From Dethiosulfatibacter aminovorans DSM 17477 (GTDB taxonomy: Bacteria; Bacillota; Clostridia; Tissierellales; Dethiosulfatibacteraceae), in the NCBI RefSeq assembly GCF_900142005.1, contig NZ_FQZL01000017.1, positions 1 to 64,000 on the forward strand: a stretch of 64,000 nucleotides of DNA, given 5' to 3'. Position numbers and translations under genes: made by a program. Shown piece after piece: positions 44,721-53,877 of the stretch. The notes under the pieces were generated by a model. That model was not told the DNA's origin. It made no database searches and was given only the letters and a program-made list of their open reading frames with translations. Positions within the stretch are counted from its first letter, which is position 1; every line of letters starts with the position of its first letter.

Positions 44721-45629
44721 ATGACCAATAAAGAGTATGTCGTGGTTATCGGTGGAGCCAATATGGATCTCTTGGGAACTCCTAAGGGAAGGTTGATAAT
44801 GGAAGATTCCAATCCTGGAGTAATAACAACATCGGCAGGGGGAGTAGGACGAAACATTGCAGAGAATCTTGCCCTTCTTAAGGTTGAGACAAAATTGCTA
44901 ACTGCTGTCGGAAAGGACATATATGGGGACCGGATTATGAAAGATACGTTGGAATCCGGTGTAGACACACGTTATGTGAGATGTTTGCCGAAGAAATCAA
45001 CATCTGTATATATGTCCATATTGGATGAAAACAACAATATGAAGTTGGCTCTGTCGCATATGGATATCACGGAAGAAATCGATATTCAGTATATAAAGGA
45101 AAACAGCGGTCTCATAAGACATGCGGATATTGTTTTGATTGATACCAATCTGTCAAGTGAGACAATTGATTATCTCTTCAGTCATTTTTCGGACAGCCGG
45201 TTTGTCATGGATTCAGTCAGTGCAGTAAAATCTGTCAAGGTCAAGAAATATTTGGACAGGATCTACTCTCTTAAGGCAAACAGGGTAGAAGCAGGATGCA
45301 TACTCGGTATCGAACTGCCTGATGATGACAGTATCAGGAAAGCAGTAAAGGAACTGCTTCGAAGAGGGGTAAGGTATCCTATAATATCAGACGGCAAGAA
45401 GGGTGTCTTCTACGGGAGCGGAGAAAGAGTAGCATACAGACCTGCAATTCCTGTTGAAGTGGTTAATGTGAATGGAGCAGGGGATGCATTTACAGCGGGC
45501 ATAGTTTACGGATTCCATCACAGAAAGTCCATTGAGGAGACTGTGGCTTGTGGACAAAAGGTTGCGGCCCGAGCATTACAATCTATGGACACCGTAAACA
45601 GGAATTTGTCCCTTGATGATTTGGAGTGA
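44721..45629 (+). CDS. psuK: PfkB-family sugar kinase, probable pseudouridine kinase
   Basis: A 302-residue ribokinase-fold enzyme: GGANMDLLGTP and SAGGVGRNIAENLALL at the N-terminus, and the catalytic signature NGAGDAFTAG near residue 252. Pseudouridine kinase phosphorylates pseudouridine; the glycosidase psuG 2.2 kb downstream would then split it to uracil and ribose 5-phosphate. GAGGAGG precedes the ATG. Two unrelated genes lie between kinase and glycosidase, so they are not in one operon. Confidence 0.85.
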   Translation: MTNKEYVVVIGGANMDLLGTPKGRLIMEDSNPGVITTSAGGVGRNIAENLALLKVETKLLTAVGKDIYGDRIMKDTLESGVDTRYVRCLPKKSTSVYMSILDENNNMKLALSHMDITEEIDIQYIKENSGLIRHADIVLIDTNLSSETIDYLFSHFSDSRFVMDSVSAVKSVKVKKYLDRIYSLKANRVEAGCILGIELPDDDSIRKAVKELLRRGVRYPIISDGKKGVFYGSGERVAYRPAIPVEVVNVNGAGDAFTAGIVYGFHHRKSIEETVACGQKVAARALQSMDTVNRNLSLDDLE

Positions 45630-45756
45630 TTGTCTGAAAGTTTTCCGATTCTATAAAATGTTACAATTTAATAACATTTCTGTGTCAGGTTTGTCACTAT
45701 TCATGAAAATGAATTTTTTCATGATATAATTTCAAAAAAATAAGGAGGGTTTATTT

Positions 45757-46725
45757 GTGAAAATGAAATTATGGCGTACATGTATTTTTTTAATTATTAC
45801 GATGCTGGTTTTGGGAGGTTGCAGTGAGAAAAAGGTGCAAGACAAAGAAGGAAGTGCTTCATCTGAAAATGCTGGTATGACTTCTGAAGATGTTGAACAA
45901 GAGGAATTGCCGCTTCAAATTTCTCAAGAAAATTGGGTGTCTATGAAACAAGATGTTGAATTGCAAACTGGAATTATTATGAAATACGTGGAAATGGGTC
46001 AAGAGGATGGAGATATAATAATCTTCTTGCATGGAATGACAGACAATAGTCGTAGCTGGTCGTTAATAGCTCCTTATTTTACTGATAAATACCATATTTA
46101 TATGCTTGATCAACGTGGTCATGGAGATACTGATAAACCTGAAATTGGCATGTATCCATTATCAAGTTATGGAGACGATTGCATAGCATTTATGGACGAG
46201 ATGGGCATTGAAAAGGCACATATAGTTGGACATTCACTAGGGAGTATGATTGCTCAAGGAATAGCAATCAATTACCCTGAACGTATTAATAAAGTTGTAT
46301 TAGAATCCAGTATGCCTGCAATATCAAGTATTATTCCCGGTTTGTATGAAACAATTATGGAATTTGGTGAAGAAGGACCAGATCAAGAATTTATTGAAGG
46401 TTGGTATTGGAACCCAAATCCAGTGAATGAGGATTTTATTGCAATGGAAAAAGCTGAATCTGCTGCATTGCCAGCATATGCCTGGAAAGCAATTACGGCA
46501 GGAGAAGAAAGCAGTGATTTTAGTAATTTTATTAAGTATATAGAAGCACCAACTTTGATTCTATGGGGAGAAATTGACAGTTTTTTTGGTGAAGATTTCC
46601 AAAATGAGTTGAGAACCATGATTCCCGATTCTGAGTTCATTTCATATGAGAGTACAGGACATAATATTCAATGGGAGATACCTGAAAGGATGGCAATTGA
46701 TATACTTGCTTTTTTAGAAAAATAA
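45757..46725 (+). CDS. Alpha/beta hydrolase lipoprotein
   Basis: A 322-residue extracytoplasmic hydrolase. Lipoprotein signal with lipobox VLGGC (Cys22), an acidic linker, then the hydrolase fold: HGMTDNSRSW (oxyanion), the nucleophile elbow GHSLGS, an acid near LWGEIDSF and the catalytic His in STGHNIQWE. GTG 45757 follows AAGGAGGG; ATG 45763 is an alternative. Anchored outside the membrane; probably an esterase or lactonase, substrate unknown. Flanked by its own terminator. Confidence 0.88.
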   Translation: MKMKLWRTCIFLIITMLVLGGCSEKKVQDKEGSASSENAGMTSEDVEQEELPLQISQENWVSMKQDVELQTGIIMKYVEMGQEDGDIIIFLHGMTDNSRSWSLIAPYFTDKYHIYMLDQRGHGDTDKPEIGMYPLSSYGDDCIAFMDEMGIEKAHIVGHSLGSMIAQGIAINYPERINKVVLESSMPAISSIIPGLYETIMEFGEEGPDQEFIEGWYWNPNPVNEDFIAMEKAESAALPAYAWKAITAGEESSDFSNFIKYIEAPTLILWGEIDSFFGEDFQNELRTMIPDSEFISYESTGHNIQWEIPERMAIDILAFLEK

Positions 46726-46731
46726 GAAATT

Positions 46732-46757
46732 AAGAGGGTGCAGGATTGCACCCTCTT
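46732..46757. terminator. Bidirectional terminator
   Basis: AAGAGGGTGCA / TGCACCCTCTT perfect 11-bp stem with a GGAT loop, between the convergent lipoprotein hydrolase and MBL genes. Confidence 0.85.
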
Positions 46758-47672
46758 TCATTGTTGATTTTTCTTTGTCGACTGTACATACTTGAGAAAG
46801 CCGTTTTCCACAATGAGGCTTACCGCTCCCGTTTCAAGGAGATATTCCAGATAGAACCTGAGCATTCTTTCAACAACCTTGTATTTGTAGGTGCTCTGGA
46901 TATGGATGGACCATGCACATACGATGGTTCTCATAATGTCCTCCAGGGTCATTGGTCTTGCAATTACATTTAATACCTTTGTGGCTCTGCCTTTGTAAAA
47001 CTCAATGTTTTCATTGACCAGGCCGTGGATGTCGTCGGTGATTCCCCTGTGGGCGATTATGTATTTTTTGCAACTGAGGTTCAGCAGACTTGTCTTGCTC
47101 TGAAGGTCCTGGGACAAGATATAGGCATAGGGCAATTTTGTACCGTTCATGACATCCCGTGTAATCAATGCATCGCCAAGGTAGGCGACGTTGTCGGGTG
47201 TTGTGATGCAGATGTGTCCGGGAGTGTGTCCTGGAGTTTGCATGATTCCGAACTTGATGCCGTTTATGTAGACGCTTTTTTGTTCGTCGCGGATAATGAT
47301 ATCGGTGTCAAACACCAGATTGCCGTAATGAGCCTTGACTCCTGAAAGGCTGTAGCCGCTGTAGTACTGCTTCAGATGTGTTATGGAACTGCAGATATGG
47401 GCCGCAAAGGAATCCATTGCTATGATGCAGTTGTATTTTTCCTTGAAATAGGCGTTGTTCCCGGCATGGTCCGTGTGGCTGTGGGAGTTGATTATGGCGC
47501 TGACATGGAAATTGTTGGCGTCCAGCAGTTCATCCAGGCTATCCCTTTCACCCTTTGCCCATCCGGAGTCCAAAAGGATTATGTCTGTTTCATTTATTTT
47601 ATAGAACGGCAGGTATGTCATGCCTGTGTCGATACAATATGTATTTCCTTTTACATGAATGATATCCAGCAT
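46758..47672 (-). CDS. MBL-fold metallo-hydrolase
   Basis: A 304-residue metallo-beta-lactamase-fold protein. Metal ligands: HSHTDHAG (about 65-72), His in QTPGHTPGHICI and the Asp in YLGDALIT. The C-terminal 80 residues are helical. ATG 47672 is chosen for its AAAGGAGG site; an in-frame extension of 13 codons lacks one. Members hydrolyse thioesters, lactones and similar bonds; the substrate is unknown. Confidence 0.87.
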   Translation of the reverse strand: MLDIIHVKGNTYCIDTGMTYLPFYKINETDIILLDSGWAKGERDSLDELLDANNFHVSAIINSHSHTDHAGNNAYFKEKYNCIIAMDSFAAHICSSITHLKQYYSGYSLSGVKAHYGNLVFDTDIIIRDEQKSVYINGIKFGIMQTPGHTPGHICITTPDNVAYLGDALITRDVMNGTKLPYAYILSQDLQSKTSLLNLSCKKYIIAHRGITDDIHGLVNENIEFYKGRATKVLNVIARPMTLEDIMRTIVCAWSIHIQSTYKYKVVERMLRFYLEYLLETGAVSLIVENGFLKYVQSTKKNQQ

Positions 47673-47837
47673 GTGTGTCCTCCTTTTCTCTAATGGTACA
47701 GATTTTATCACATATGAACAGCGTATGTAAATGTTCTTTTAAGAATAAGGATTGCTTGCCTTGCTGAAAATATGGCTTGTGGCCGTTTTATTATGTTATA
47801 CTTAGGTTATGGTATATAATGAAACAAGGAGAATGAT

Positions 47838-48767
47838 ATGGACAGGGAAATATTTGAGAAATATGTGGATGTGCTGCCAGAAGTTGAGGAGGCCCTTGCT
47901 TCCGGAAAGGCCGTAGTGGCCCTTGAATCAACCATAATATCCCACGGTATGCCTTACCCCCGGAATGTTGAGACTGCCAAGAATGTCGAAGACATCATAA
48001 GGGAAGAAGGGGCCGTACCTGCCACCATAGGAATAATAGGGGGCAGGATCAAGATCGGACTCACTGGTGACGAGCTTGAATTCATGGGCAGGCAGGAAGA
48101 CATACTGAAGGTTTCGAGAAGGGACCTGCCCGTTGTTGTATCAAAGAAGATGAACGGAGCCACGACTGTAGCCACTACCATGATATGCGCTGCCATGGGC
48201 GGCATCAAGGTTTTTGTAACAGGAGGAATAGGAGGGGTCCACAAGGGGGCCCAGGAAACCTTCGACATCTCAGCCGATCTGACGGAGCTTGCCAATACGG
48301 ATGTGGCTGTGGTCTGCGCAGGCGTAAAATCCATACTGGACATAGGCCTGACCCTCGAATATCTTGAAACCCAGGGCGTGCCCGTTCTGGCATACAAGAC
48401 GGGCGAATTCCCTGCATTCTACACTGCAAAAAGCGGCTTCATGGCCGACTACAGGATAGATTCCCCTGCCGACATGGCTGGAGTTATGAAGGCCAAATGG
48501 GACCTTGGGCTGAAAGGTGGCCTGGTCCTCGGAAATCCCGTACCGGAGGATCTCGGAATGGATGAGGCTGTCATCAACGAAGCCATCTCAAAGGCATTGA
48601 AGGAGGCCGAAGAGCTGGGAGTGAAGGGAAAGGAGACCACCCCTTTTCTTCTGTCGAGGATAAAGGACATCACTGGAGGCGACAGTCTGGACTCCAATAT
48701 AGAGCTTGTATACAACAATGCAAGGGTAGGTGCGAGAATCGCTCTTGAGTTTGCGAAGCTGGGTTGA
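47838..48767 (+). CDS. psuG: Pseudouridine-5'-phosphate glycosidase
   Basis: A 309-residue enzyme splitting pseudouridine 5'-phosphate to uracil and ribose 5-phosphate. Hallmarks: VALESTIISHGMPYPRN, VVSKKMNGATTVATTM, FVTGGIGGVH, and LEYLETQGVPVLAYKT. AAGGAG precedes ATG 47838. The gene is clearly richer in G and C than its neighbours, as are several highly used genes in this half of the window. With psuK upstream it completes pseudouridine salvage. Confidence 0.95.
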   Translation: MDREIFEKYVDVLPEVEEALASGKAVVALESTIISHGMPYPRNVETAKNVEDIIREEGAVPATIGIIGGRIKIGLTGDELEFMGRQEDILKVSRRDLPVVVSKKMNGATTVATTMICAAMGGIKVFVTGGIGGVHKGAQETFDISADLTELANTDVAVVCAGVKSILDIGLTLEYLETQGVPVLAYKTGEFPAFYTAKSGFMADYRIDSPADMAGVMKAKWDLGLKGGLVLGNPVPEDLGMDEAVINEAISKALKEAEELGVKGKETTPFLLSRIKDITGGDSLDSNIELVYNNARVGARIALEFAKLG

Positions 48768-48898
48768 AAAAGATAAAATTATTAACGAAATATCATTAGG
48801 ATTTTTCGATTAAATTTGGTATAATCAATCGTTGGCGGAATCATGTACAAATGTGATTTTGCCATGGTTTAAATTTTGTTAATTAGGAGGTAAAAGCA

Positions 48899-50098
48899 AT
48901 GAGTAGAGTATTGATAATTGGAGCCGGTGGTGTATCAGGAGTTGTTGTTGCAAAGTGTTGTCAAAATCCTGAAGTTTTCGAGGAAATCTGTATAGCAAGC
49001 CGTACGAAATCCAAGTGTGATGATATGAAGGAGCGTTTCGGTGGAGGAAAGACCAAGATTACGACAGCCCAGCTGGATGCGGACAATGTAGAGGAGATTG
49101 TGGCGTTGATTAACGACTACAAGCCGGAAATGGTTATTAATGTGGCATTGCCTTATCAGGACCTGACAATCATGGATGCGTGTCTTGAGACTGGAGTTCA
49201 TTATCTGGACACAGCCAATTATGAGCCGCCTGAAGTGCCTAAATTTGAGTACAAGTGGCAGTGGGCTTATCGTGAAAAGTTTGAAAAGGCAGGACTTACA
49301 GCCATCTTAGGTTGCGGATTCGACCCTGGAGTTACGGGAGTTTTCAGTGCCTATGCGTTGAAACACTATTTTGACGAGATCCATTACATAGATATTCTGG
49401 ATGCCAACGGAGGAGATCACGGATACCCCTTCGCTACGAATTTCAATCCTGAAATAAATATCAGAGAGATTACAAGCAACGGCCGTTACTGGCAGGAAGG
49501 AGAATGGGTTGAAACTGAACCACTTGAAATCAAAAGGGTTTTTGATTTTGACCAGGTAGGAGAGAAGGATGCTTATCTTCTTTATCATGAGGAGCTTGAA
49601 TCCCTGGCAATGAACATGCCCGGAATCAAGAGAATAAGATTCTTCATGACATTCTCCCAGAAATACATCACGCACCTGAACGTGCTTCAAAATGTGGGCA
49701 TGACCAGCATTGAACCTATCGAGATTGAAGGCAAGATGATCCAGCCCATCCATTTCCTGAAGGCCGTTTTACCGGATCCTGCATCCCTGGGACCTCGTAC
49801 TGTAGGTAAAACAAACATCGGGTGCATCTATCAGGGTGTAAAGGATGGAAAGCCTGTAAGCTACTACGTATATAATGTATGTGACCACCAGGCATGCTAC
49901 AAGGAAGTCGGATCACAGGCAATTTCTTATACAACGGGCGTTCCGGCAATGATCGGTGCCAAGATGCTTATTGAAGGCAAATGGAAGAAGCCTGGCGTTT
50001 ACAATGTCGAGGAGTTTGATCCGGATCCATTCATGGAAGAACTGAACAAGCAGGGTTTGCCTTGGCATGAGAATTTCAATCCGACACTTGTGGATTAG
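48899..50098 (+). CDS. Carboxynorspermidine/carboxyspermidine dehydrogenase
   Basis: A 399-residue member of the saccharopine dehydrogenase family. NAD(P) fold LIIGAGGVSGVVVAKC, then the CASDH-type centre ILGCGFDPGVTGVFSAYALKHYF and GGDHGYPFATNFNPEIN. It condenses aspartate semialdehyde with a diamine to make the carboxylated triamine. AGGAGG precedes ATG 48899. The decarboxylase follows 11 bp after its stop; together they form the alternative polyamine pathway, which replaces decarboxylated SAM. Confidence 0.92.
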   Translation: MSRVLIIGAGGVSGVVVAKCCQNPEVFEEICIASRTKSKCDDMKERFGGGKTKITTAQLDADNVEEIVALINDYKPEMVINVALPYQDLTIMDACLETGVHYLDTANYEPPEVPKFEYKWQWAYREKFEKAGLTAILGCGFDPGVTGVFSAYALKHYFDEIHYIDILDANGGDHGYPFATNFNPEINIREITSNGRYWQEGEWVETEPLEIKRVFDFDQVGEKDAYLLYHEELESLAMNMPGIKRIRFFMTFSQKYITHLNVLQNVGMTSIEPIEIEGKMIQPIHFLKAVLPDPASLGPRTVGKTNIGCIYQGVKDGKPVSYYVYNVCDHQACYKEVGSQAISYTTGVPAMIGAKMLIEGKWKKPGVYNVEEFDPDPFMEELNKQGLPWHENFNPTLVD

Positions 50099-50109
50099 AA
50101 GGAACAACT

Positions 50110-51264
50110 ATGGAGAAGGCAATAACTTCAAGAGATATTGAAATGTTAAAGGGGATAAAGACACCGGCTTACGTTGTGGACGAGCGTCTCCTGAAAAAGA
50201 ATCTTGAGCTCCTGAAATCGGTCCAGGACCGCACAGGGGCAAAGATTCTGCTGGCCCTTAAGGGTTTCAGCATGTATCATGAATTCCCCTTGGTGGGAGA
50301 GTATCTGGCAGGAATCACTTCCAGTTCCCTCAACGAAGCCATGCTGGGAAGAAAGCACATGAACAAAGAAGTACATATATATGCACCGGCCTACCGTCCA
50401 GATGAAATAGACGAAATAGGCATAATCTGCGACCATATCGTGTTTAATTCTTCCCATCAGATCAAGATGTTCAAGGACAGGGTCAAGACTGCAAATCCTT
50501 CTATTGAAATCGGGTTGAGGGTGAATCCCGAATATTCCGAGGTGGCTACGGAGATATACAATCCATGTGCTTCCAATTCCAGATTGGGAGCCAAGCTCGA
50601 CACCATTGAAGAGGAAGACTTTGAAGTCCTTGACGGCATTCATTTCCATACCATGTGCGAGCAAAACTCGGATACTCTGGAGAGGACACTGGTGGAAGTT
50701 GAAAAGCGTTTCGGCCACGTCATGCACAAGATGAAATGGATCAATTTTGGCGGGGGGCATCATGTCACCCGTGAAGACTATGACGTTGACCTGCTGATAG
50801 GTCTCATTGAACGCATCAGGGACACTTATGACGTCCAGGTGTATCTGGAGCCTGGCGAGGCTATTGCCCTTAATACGGGATATCTGGTGACAGAAGTACT
50901 GGATCTGGTGAAGAACAACATGGACCTATGCATTGTTGATACTTCGGCTGCCTGTCATATGCCCGATGTCATTGAAATGCCATACCGCCCCCATATTATA
51001 GGTTCGGGAAAGCCCGGTGAGTTTGAACACACCTACAGGCTGGGAGGACTCACCTGTCTTGCAGGAGACATCATAGGAGACTATTCCTTCAAGGAACCCT
51101 TAAAGGTTGGAGACAAGCTGATCTTTACGGACATGGCCCACTACACCATGGTGAAGAACAATACATTCAATGGCGTAAACCTGCCTTCCATTGCAGTGAT
51201 GGATGACGAGGGGATAGAGGTCGTTAAAACCTTCGGATTCGAGGATTACGAATCCCGTTTATGA
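50110..51264 (+). CDS. nspC: Carboxynorspermidine/carboxyspermidine decarboxylase
   Basis: A 384-residue PLP-dependent, alanine-racemase-fold decarboxylase. The PLP lysine lies in KILLALKGFSMY; other motifs are GLRVNPEYSEV, FHTMCEQ, NFGGGHHVTREDYD, EPGEAIALNTG and a catalytic C-terminal region VDTSAACHMPD. It removes CO2 from carboxy(nor)spermidine to give (nor)spermidine. It is in an operon with the dehydrogenase and ends in the terminator at 51281. Confidence 0.94.
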   Translation: MEKAITSRDIEMLKGIKTPAYVVDERLLKKNLELLKSVQDRTGAKILLALKGFSMYHEFPLVGEYLAGITSSSLNEAMLGRKHMNKEVHIYAPAYRPDEIDEIGIICDHIVFNSSHQIKMFKDRVKTANPSIEIGLRVNPEYSEVATEIYNPCASNSRLGAKLDTIEEEDFEVLDGIHFHTMCEQNSDTLERTLVEVEKRFGHVMHKMKWINFGGGHHVTREDYDVDLLIGLIERIRDTYDVQVYLEPGEAIALNTGYLVTEVLDLVKNNMDLCIVDTSAACHMPDVIEMPYRPHIIGSGKPGEFEHTYRLGGLTCLAGDIIGDYSFKEPLKVGDKLIFTDMAHYTMVKNNTFNGVNLPSIAVMDDEGIEVVKTFGFEDYESRL

Positions 51265-51280
51265 TGAATAAAGAAAAGCA

Positions 51281-51306
51281 AAAGGTGCCTGATGGCACCT
51301 TTTTTT
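51281..51306 (+). terminator. Terminator of the polyamine operon
   Basis: AAAGGTGCC-TGAT-GGCACCTTT followed by TTTT. Confidence 0.88.
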
Positions 51307-51412
51307 AGCTTAAGCTGCTTTCTTGCAGCTTAGGAAAATAAAATTTGCATAACCCCTTTCTTGTTTGCCAAAAAACCGGGTTTTTGATAGAATTAATGAA
51401 AATGGAGGTGCC

Positions 51413-53020
51413 ATGAAAAAGAAAAAACCAATGAAGATAGAAACCAAAATAATGATACTTGTGGTCATACTCCTCGGTTTGTCCGTGATCATCAGTGCGG
51501 TGCTGGCCACGTCGTGGTTTGACCGCATCCTGGAGAAAAAGGTGGAGGACAATATCACGAATATTGCTTCCTTCATTGCAGTTGACGAGGACATCACCTA
51601 TGCACTGTATGCTAAAGATCGGAATATGACTGTTCAAAATATCGTAAAGAAATATCTTGATTCAGTTGATGACATCACCTTTATAGTCGTGGCAGACATG
51701 GACAGTGTAAGGTATTCCCATCCTACGGAATCAATGATAGGAGAAAAATTTGTCGGCGGAGATGAAAAGAGGGTGGTGGAAAAGGGTGAATCCTATATTT
51801 CGGAGAGTACGGGTACCCTGGGAAGGTCTCTTAGGGCCTTTGAGCCCATATTCCACGAAGGGAACCAGGTGGGATTTGTTGCAGTGGGAACTCTTACTGA
51901 AAGCATTGACCTGGCCAGAGCTGAAACCTTCAGGACTATTTTTTTGTGGGTCCTCATATCCCTTGCAGTGGGAACACTGGGTTCTTTTCTCATTGGCAAC
52001 AGCATAAAAAAGTCATTGCTTGGGCTTGAACCTGAACATATAGTGAAGCTGTTTACGGAACAGGCCAGCATGTTGGACGCCATTCACGAAGGGATAATTT
52101 CAATCGATGTCATGGGCAATATCACCCTTATCAATGAGTCGGCCATGAAGATCCTGGGTATAACTGAAATGGAAATATCTCATACAACAGGGAAATATAT
52201 CAAGGATGTCTTTCCAACCAGCAGGCTGACCCATATCATCAAGACAAGAAAATCAGAATTCGACAAGGAACAGATAATAAACGGAAGGGTAATAGTCACC
52301 AACCGTGTCCCCATCGTCAATGAGGGGGAGGTCCTGGGAGCCATTGCCACCTTCAGGGACAAGACGGACGTAATGAACCTGGCGGAGGAGCTGACGGGCA
52401 TAAACCAGATTGTAGATGCCTTGAGGGCCAATACACACGAATTTCTGAACAAGATACATGTTATTCTGGGCCTCGTTCAACTGGGAGAATATGTCGAAGT
52501 GGAAAAGTATCTGAAGAGTGTAATAAGCAGGCAGCAGAATATCATCACTAGCGTCGTAAAGAATATTAAGGATCCGAAAGTTGCCGGACTTATCTTTGGC
52601 AAGATAAGCAGGGCGTCGGAGCTTGGAATCACCATTGTCATAGATGACAGAACAAAAGTGGAAAAGAATCATGGAAGAATAGAGAGCACGGCTCTCATAA
52701 AGATAATCGGAAACTTATTGGAAAATGCGTTTTTTGCCCTGAAGGACAAGGAGGATGAAAAATCCGTCAGCCTGTTTATCTTTGAGGATGATGATGAAAT
52801 CTTCATTGAAGTTGAGGACAGGGGCAAGGGGATAGAAAAAGATGATATAGGCAGGATATTCGACAAGGGATATTCTACAAAAGATGGAAGCAACGGAACT
52901 GGGCTGCATCTGGTTCAAAATACAGTCAATGATTATGACGGCAGTATTGAAGTGGATTCGGAAGCTGGCGAAGGTACGATTTTCAGAGTTACCTTGCTTA
53001 AGGAGGGTTTGAATGATTAA
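51413..53020 (+). CDS. DcuS/CitA-family sensor histidine kinase
   Basis: A 535-residue kinase. Two membrane helices (about 10-33 and 180-202) flank an extracellular sCache domain (ITYALYAKDRNMTVQ ... TIIVVADMDSVRYSHP-like); a cytoplasmic PAS domain follows, then the SpoB-type phospho-acceptor helix with His in RANTHEFLNKIHVI, and HATPase with NLLENAFFAL, VEDRGKGI and GTGLHLV. ATG 51413 has GGAGGT in front. This family senses C4-dicarboxylates or citrate. It overlaps the regulator gene by 8 bp; a 2HCT carboxylate transporter follows, its likely target. Confidence 0.92.
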   Translation: MKKKKPMKIETKIMILVVILLGLSVIISAVLATSWFDRILEKKVEDNITNIASFIAVDEDITYALYAKDRNMTVQNIVKKYLDSVDDITFIVVADMDSVRYSHPTESMIGEKFVGGDEKRVVEKGESYISESTGTLGRSLRAFEPIFHEGNQVGFVAVGTLTESIDLARAETFRTIFLWVLISLAVGTLGSFLIGNSIKKSLLGLEPEHIVKLFTEQASMLDAIHEGIISIDVMGNITLINESAMKILGITEMEISHTTGKYIKDVFPTSRLTHIIKTRKSEFDKEQIINGRVIVTNRVPIVNEGEVLGAIATFRDKTDVMNLAEELTGINQIVDALRANTHEFLNKIHVILGLVQLGEYVEVEKYLKSVISRQQNIITSVVKNIKDPKVAGLIFGKISRASELGITIVIDDRTKVEKNHGRIESTALIKIIGNLLENAFFALKDKEDEKSVSLFIFEDDDEIFIEVEDRGKGIEKDDIGRIFDKGYSTKDGSNGTGLHLVQNTVNDYDGSIEVDSEAGEGTIFRVTLLKEGLND

Positions 53021-53684
53021 GGTGTTGATTGTCGAAGATGATCCAATGGTGGCATATTTGAATGAAAAATACATAAAGACTCTGCCGGAGTTTGAAATCA
53101 TAGGCAAGGCGGCCAACGGAGAAGAAGCCCTTAAGGTCTTGAGGGACAAAAAATGCGACCTGGTCATACTTGATGTATACATGCCCAAGATGGACGGACT
53201 GGAAGTCATTGGAGAAATCAGAAAGGAGTTCATCGAGGTGGATGTCATATTCATCACTGCTGCCAGGGAGCATGAAGTCATAGACAAGGCCCTTAAGCTG
53301 GGCGCAATCGATTATCTAGTGAAGCCCTTTGAATTCGAAAGGCTGAAGGAATCCTTGAAGAAATATCTCGTGAGACATGAGATGATGAGAAACAAGGGGC
53401 AGATCGATCAAAAGGATATAGACCTGCTGACGAAGGTAGATTCAAAAATCAGGCACTCGCTGCCCAAGGGTCTTCAGGAAAGGACCTTGAAGAAGGTCAT
53501 GGATGTATTGGAGAACAACAGGGACTCCTACCTATCTGCCGACGAGGTTGCGGAACTGGCAGGCATAAGCAGGGTGACCGTCAGGAGATACCTGGAATAT
53601 CAGGAGTCCGTCGGGGTCCTCAAATGCGAAACAAAGTATGGAACCGTGGGAAGACCCAGTTACGTATATAAAATAATCCGATGA
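53013..53684 (+). CDS. DcuR/CitB-family response regulator
   Basis: A 223-residue regulator. Receiver domain VLIVEDDPMVA with Asp in LVILDVYMPKMDG and Lys in YLVKPFEF; C-terminal HTH typical of the CitB group (SADEVAELAGISRVTVRRYLEYQESVGVL). It overlaps the kinase gene and is followed by a terminator. It probably activates the carboxylate transporter gene 194 bp downstream. Confidence 0.92.
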   Translation: MIKVLIVEDDPMVAYLNEKYIKTLPEFEIIGKAANGEEALKVLRDKKCDLVILDVYMPKMDGLEVIGEIRKEFIEVDVIFITAAREHEVIDKALKLGAIDYLVKPFEFERLKESLKKYLVRHEMMRNKGQIDQKDIDLLTKVDSKIRHSLPKGLQERTLKKVMDVLENNRDSYLSADEVAELAGISRVTVRRYLEYQESVGVLKCETKYGTVGRPSYVYKIIR

Positions 53685-53718
53685 CAACGTTTACAAAATG
53701 AACTAAAATATGGCTGAG

Positions 53719-53752
53719 AAGTACTGTTTTCAAGGGCAGTGCTTTTTTTTAC
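53719..53752 (+). terminator. Terminator of the two-component operon
   Basis: AAGTACTG / CAGTGCTT stem (one G-T pair), 10-base loop, then TTTTTT. Confidence 0.8.
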
Positions 53753-53877
53753 TTTTTGTTAAATGATTATCATAAACTTTATGAACTAAAGGTTTTCAAT
53801 AGTTGGATAAACTGTTTTTTTGAACTACAAGTGATAGAATGAACTTGGAAATAATAAAATAAACCAGGAGGAGAATT

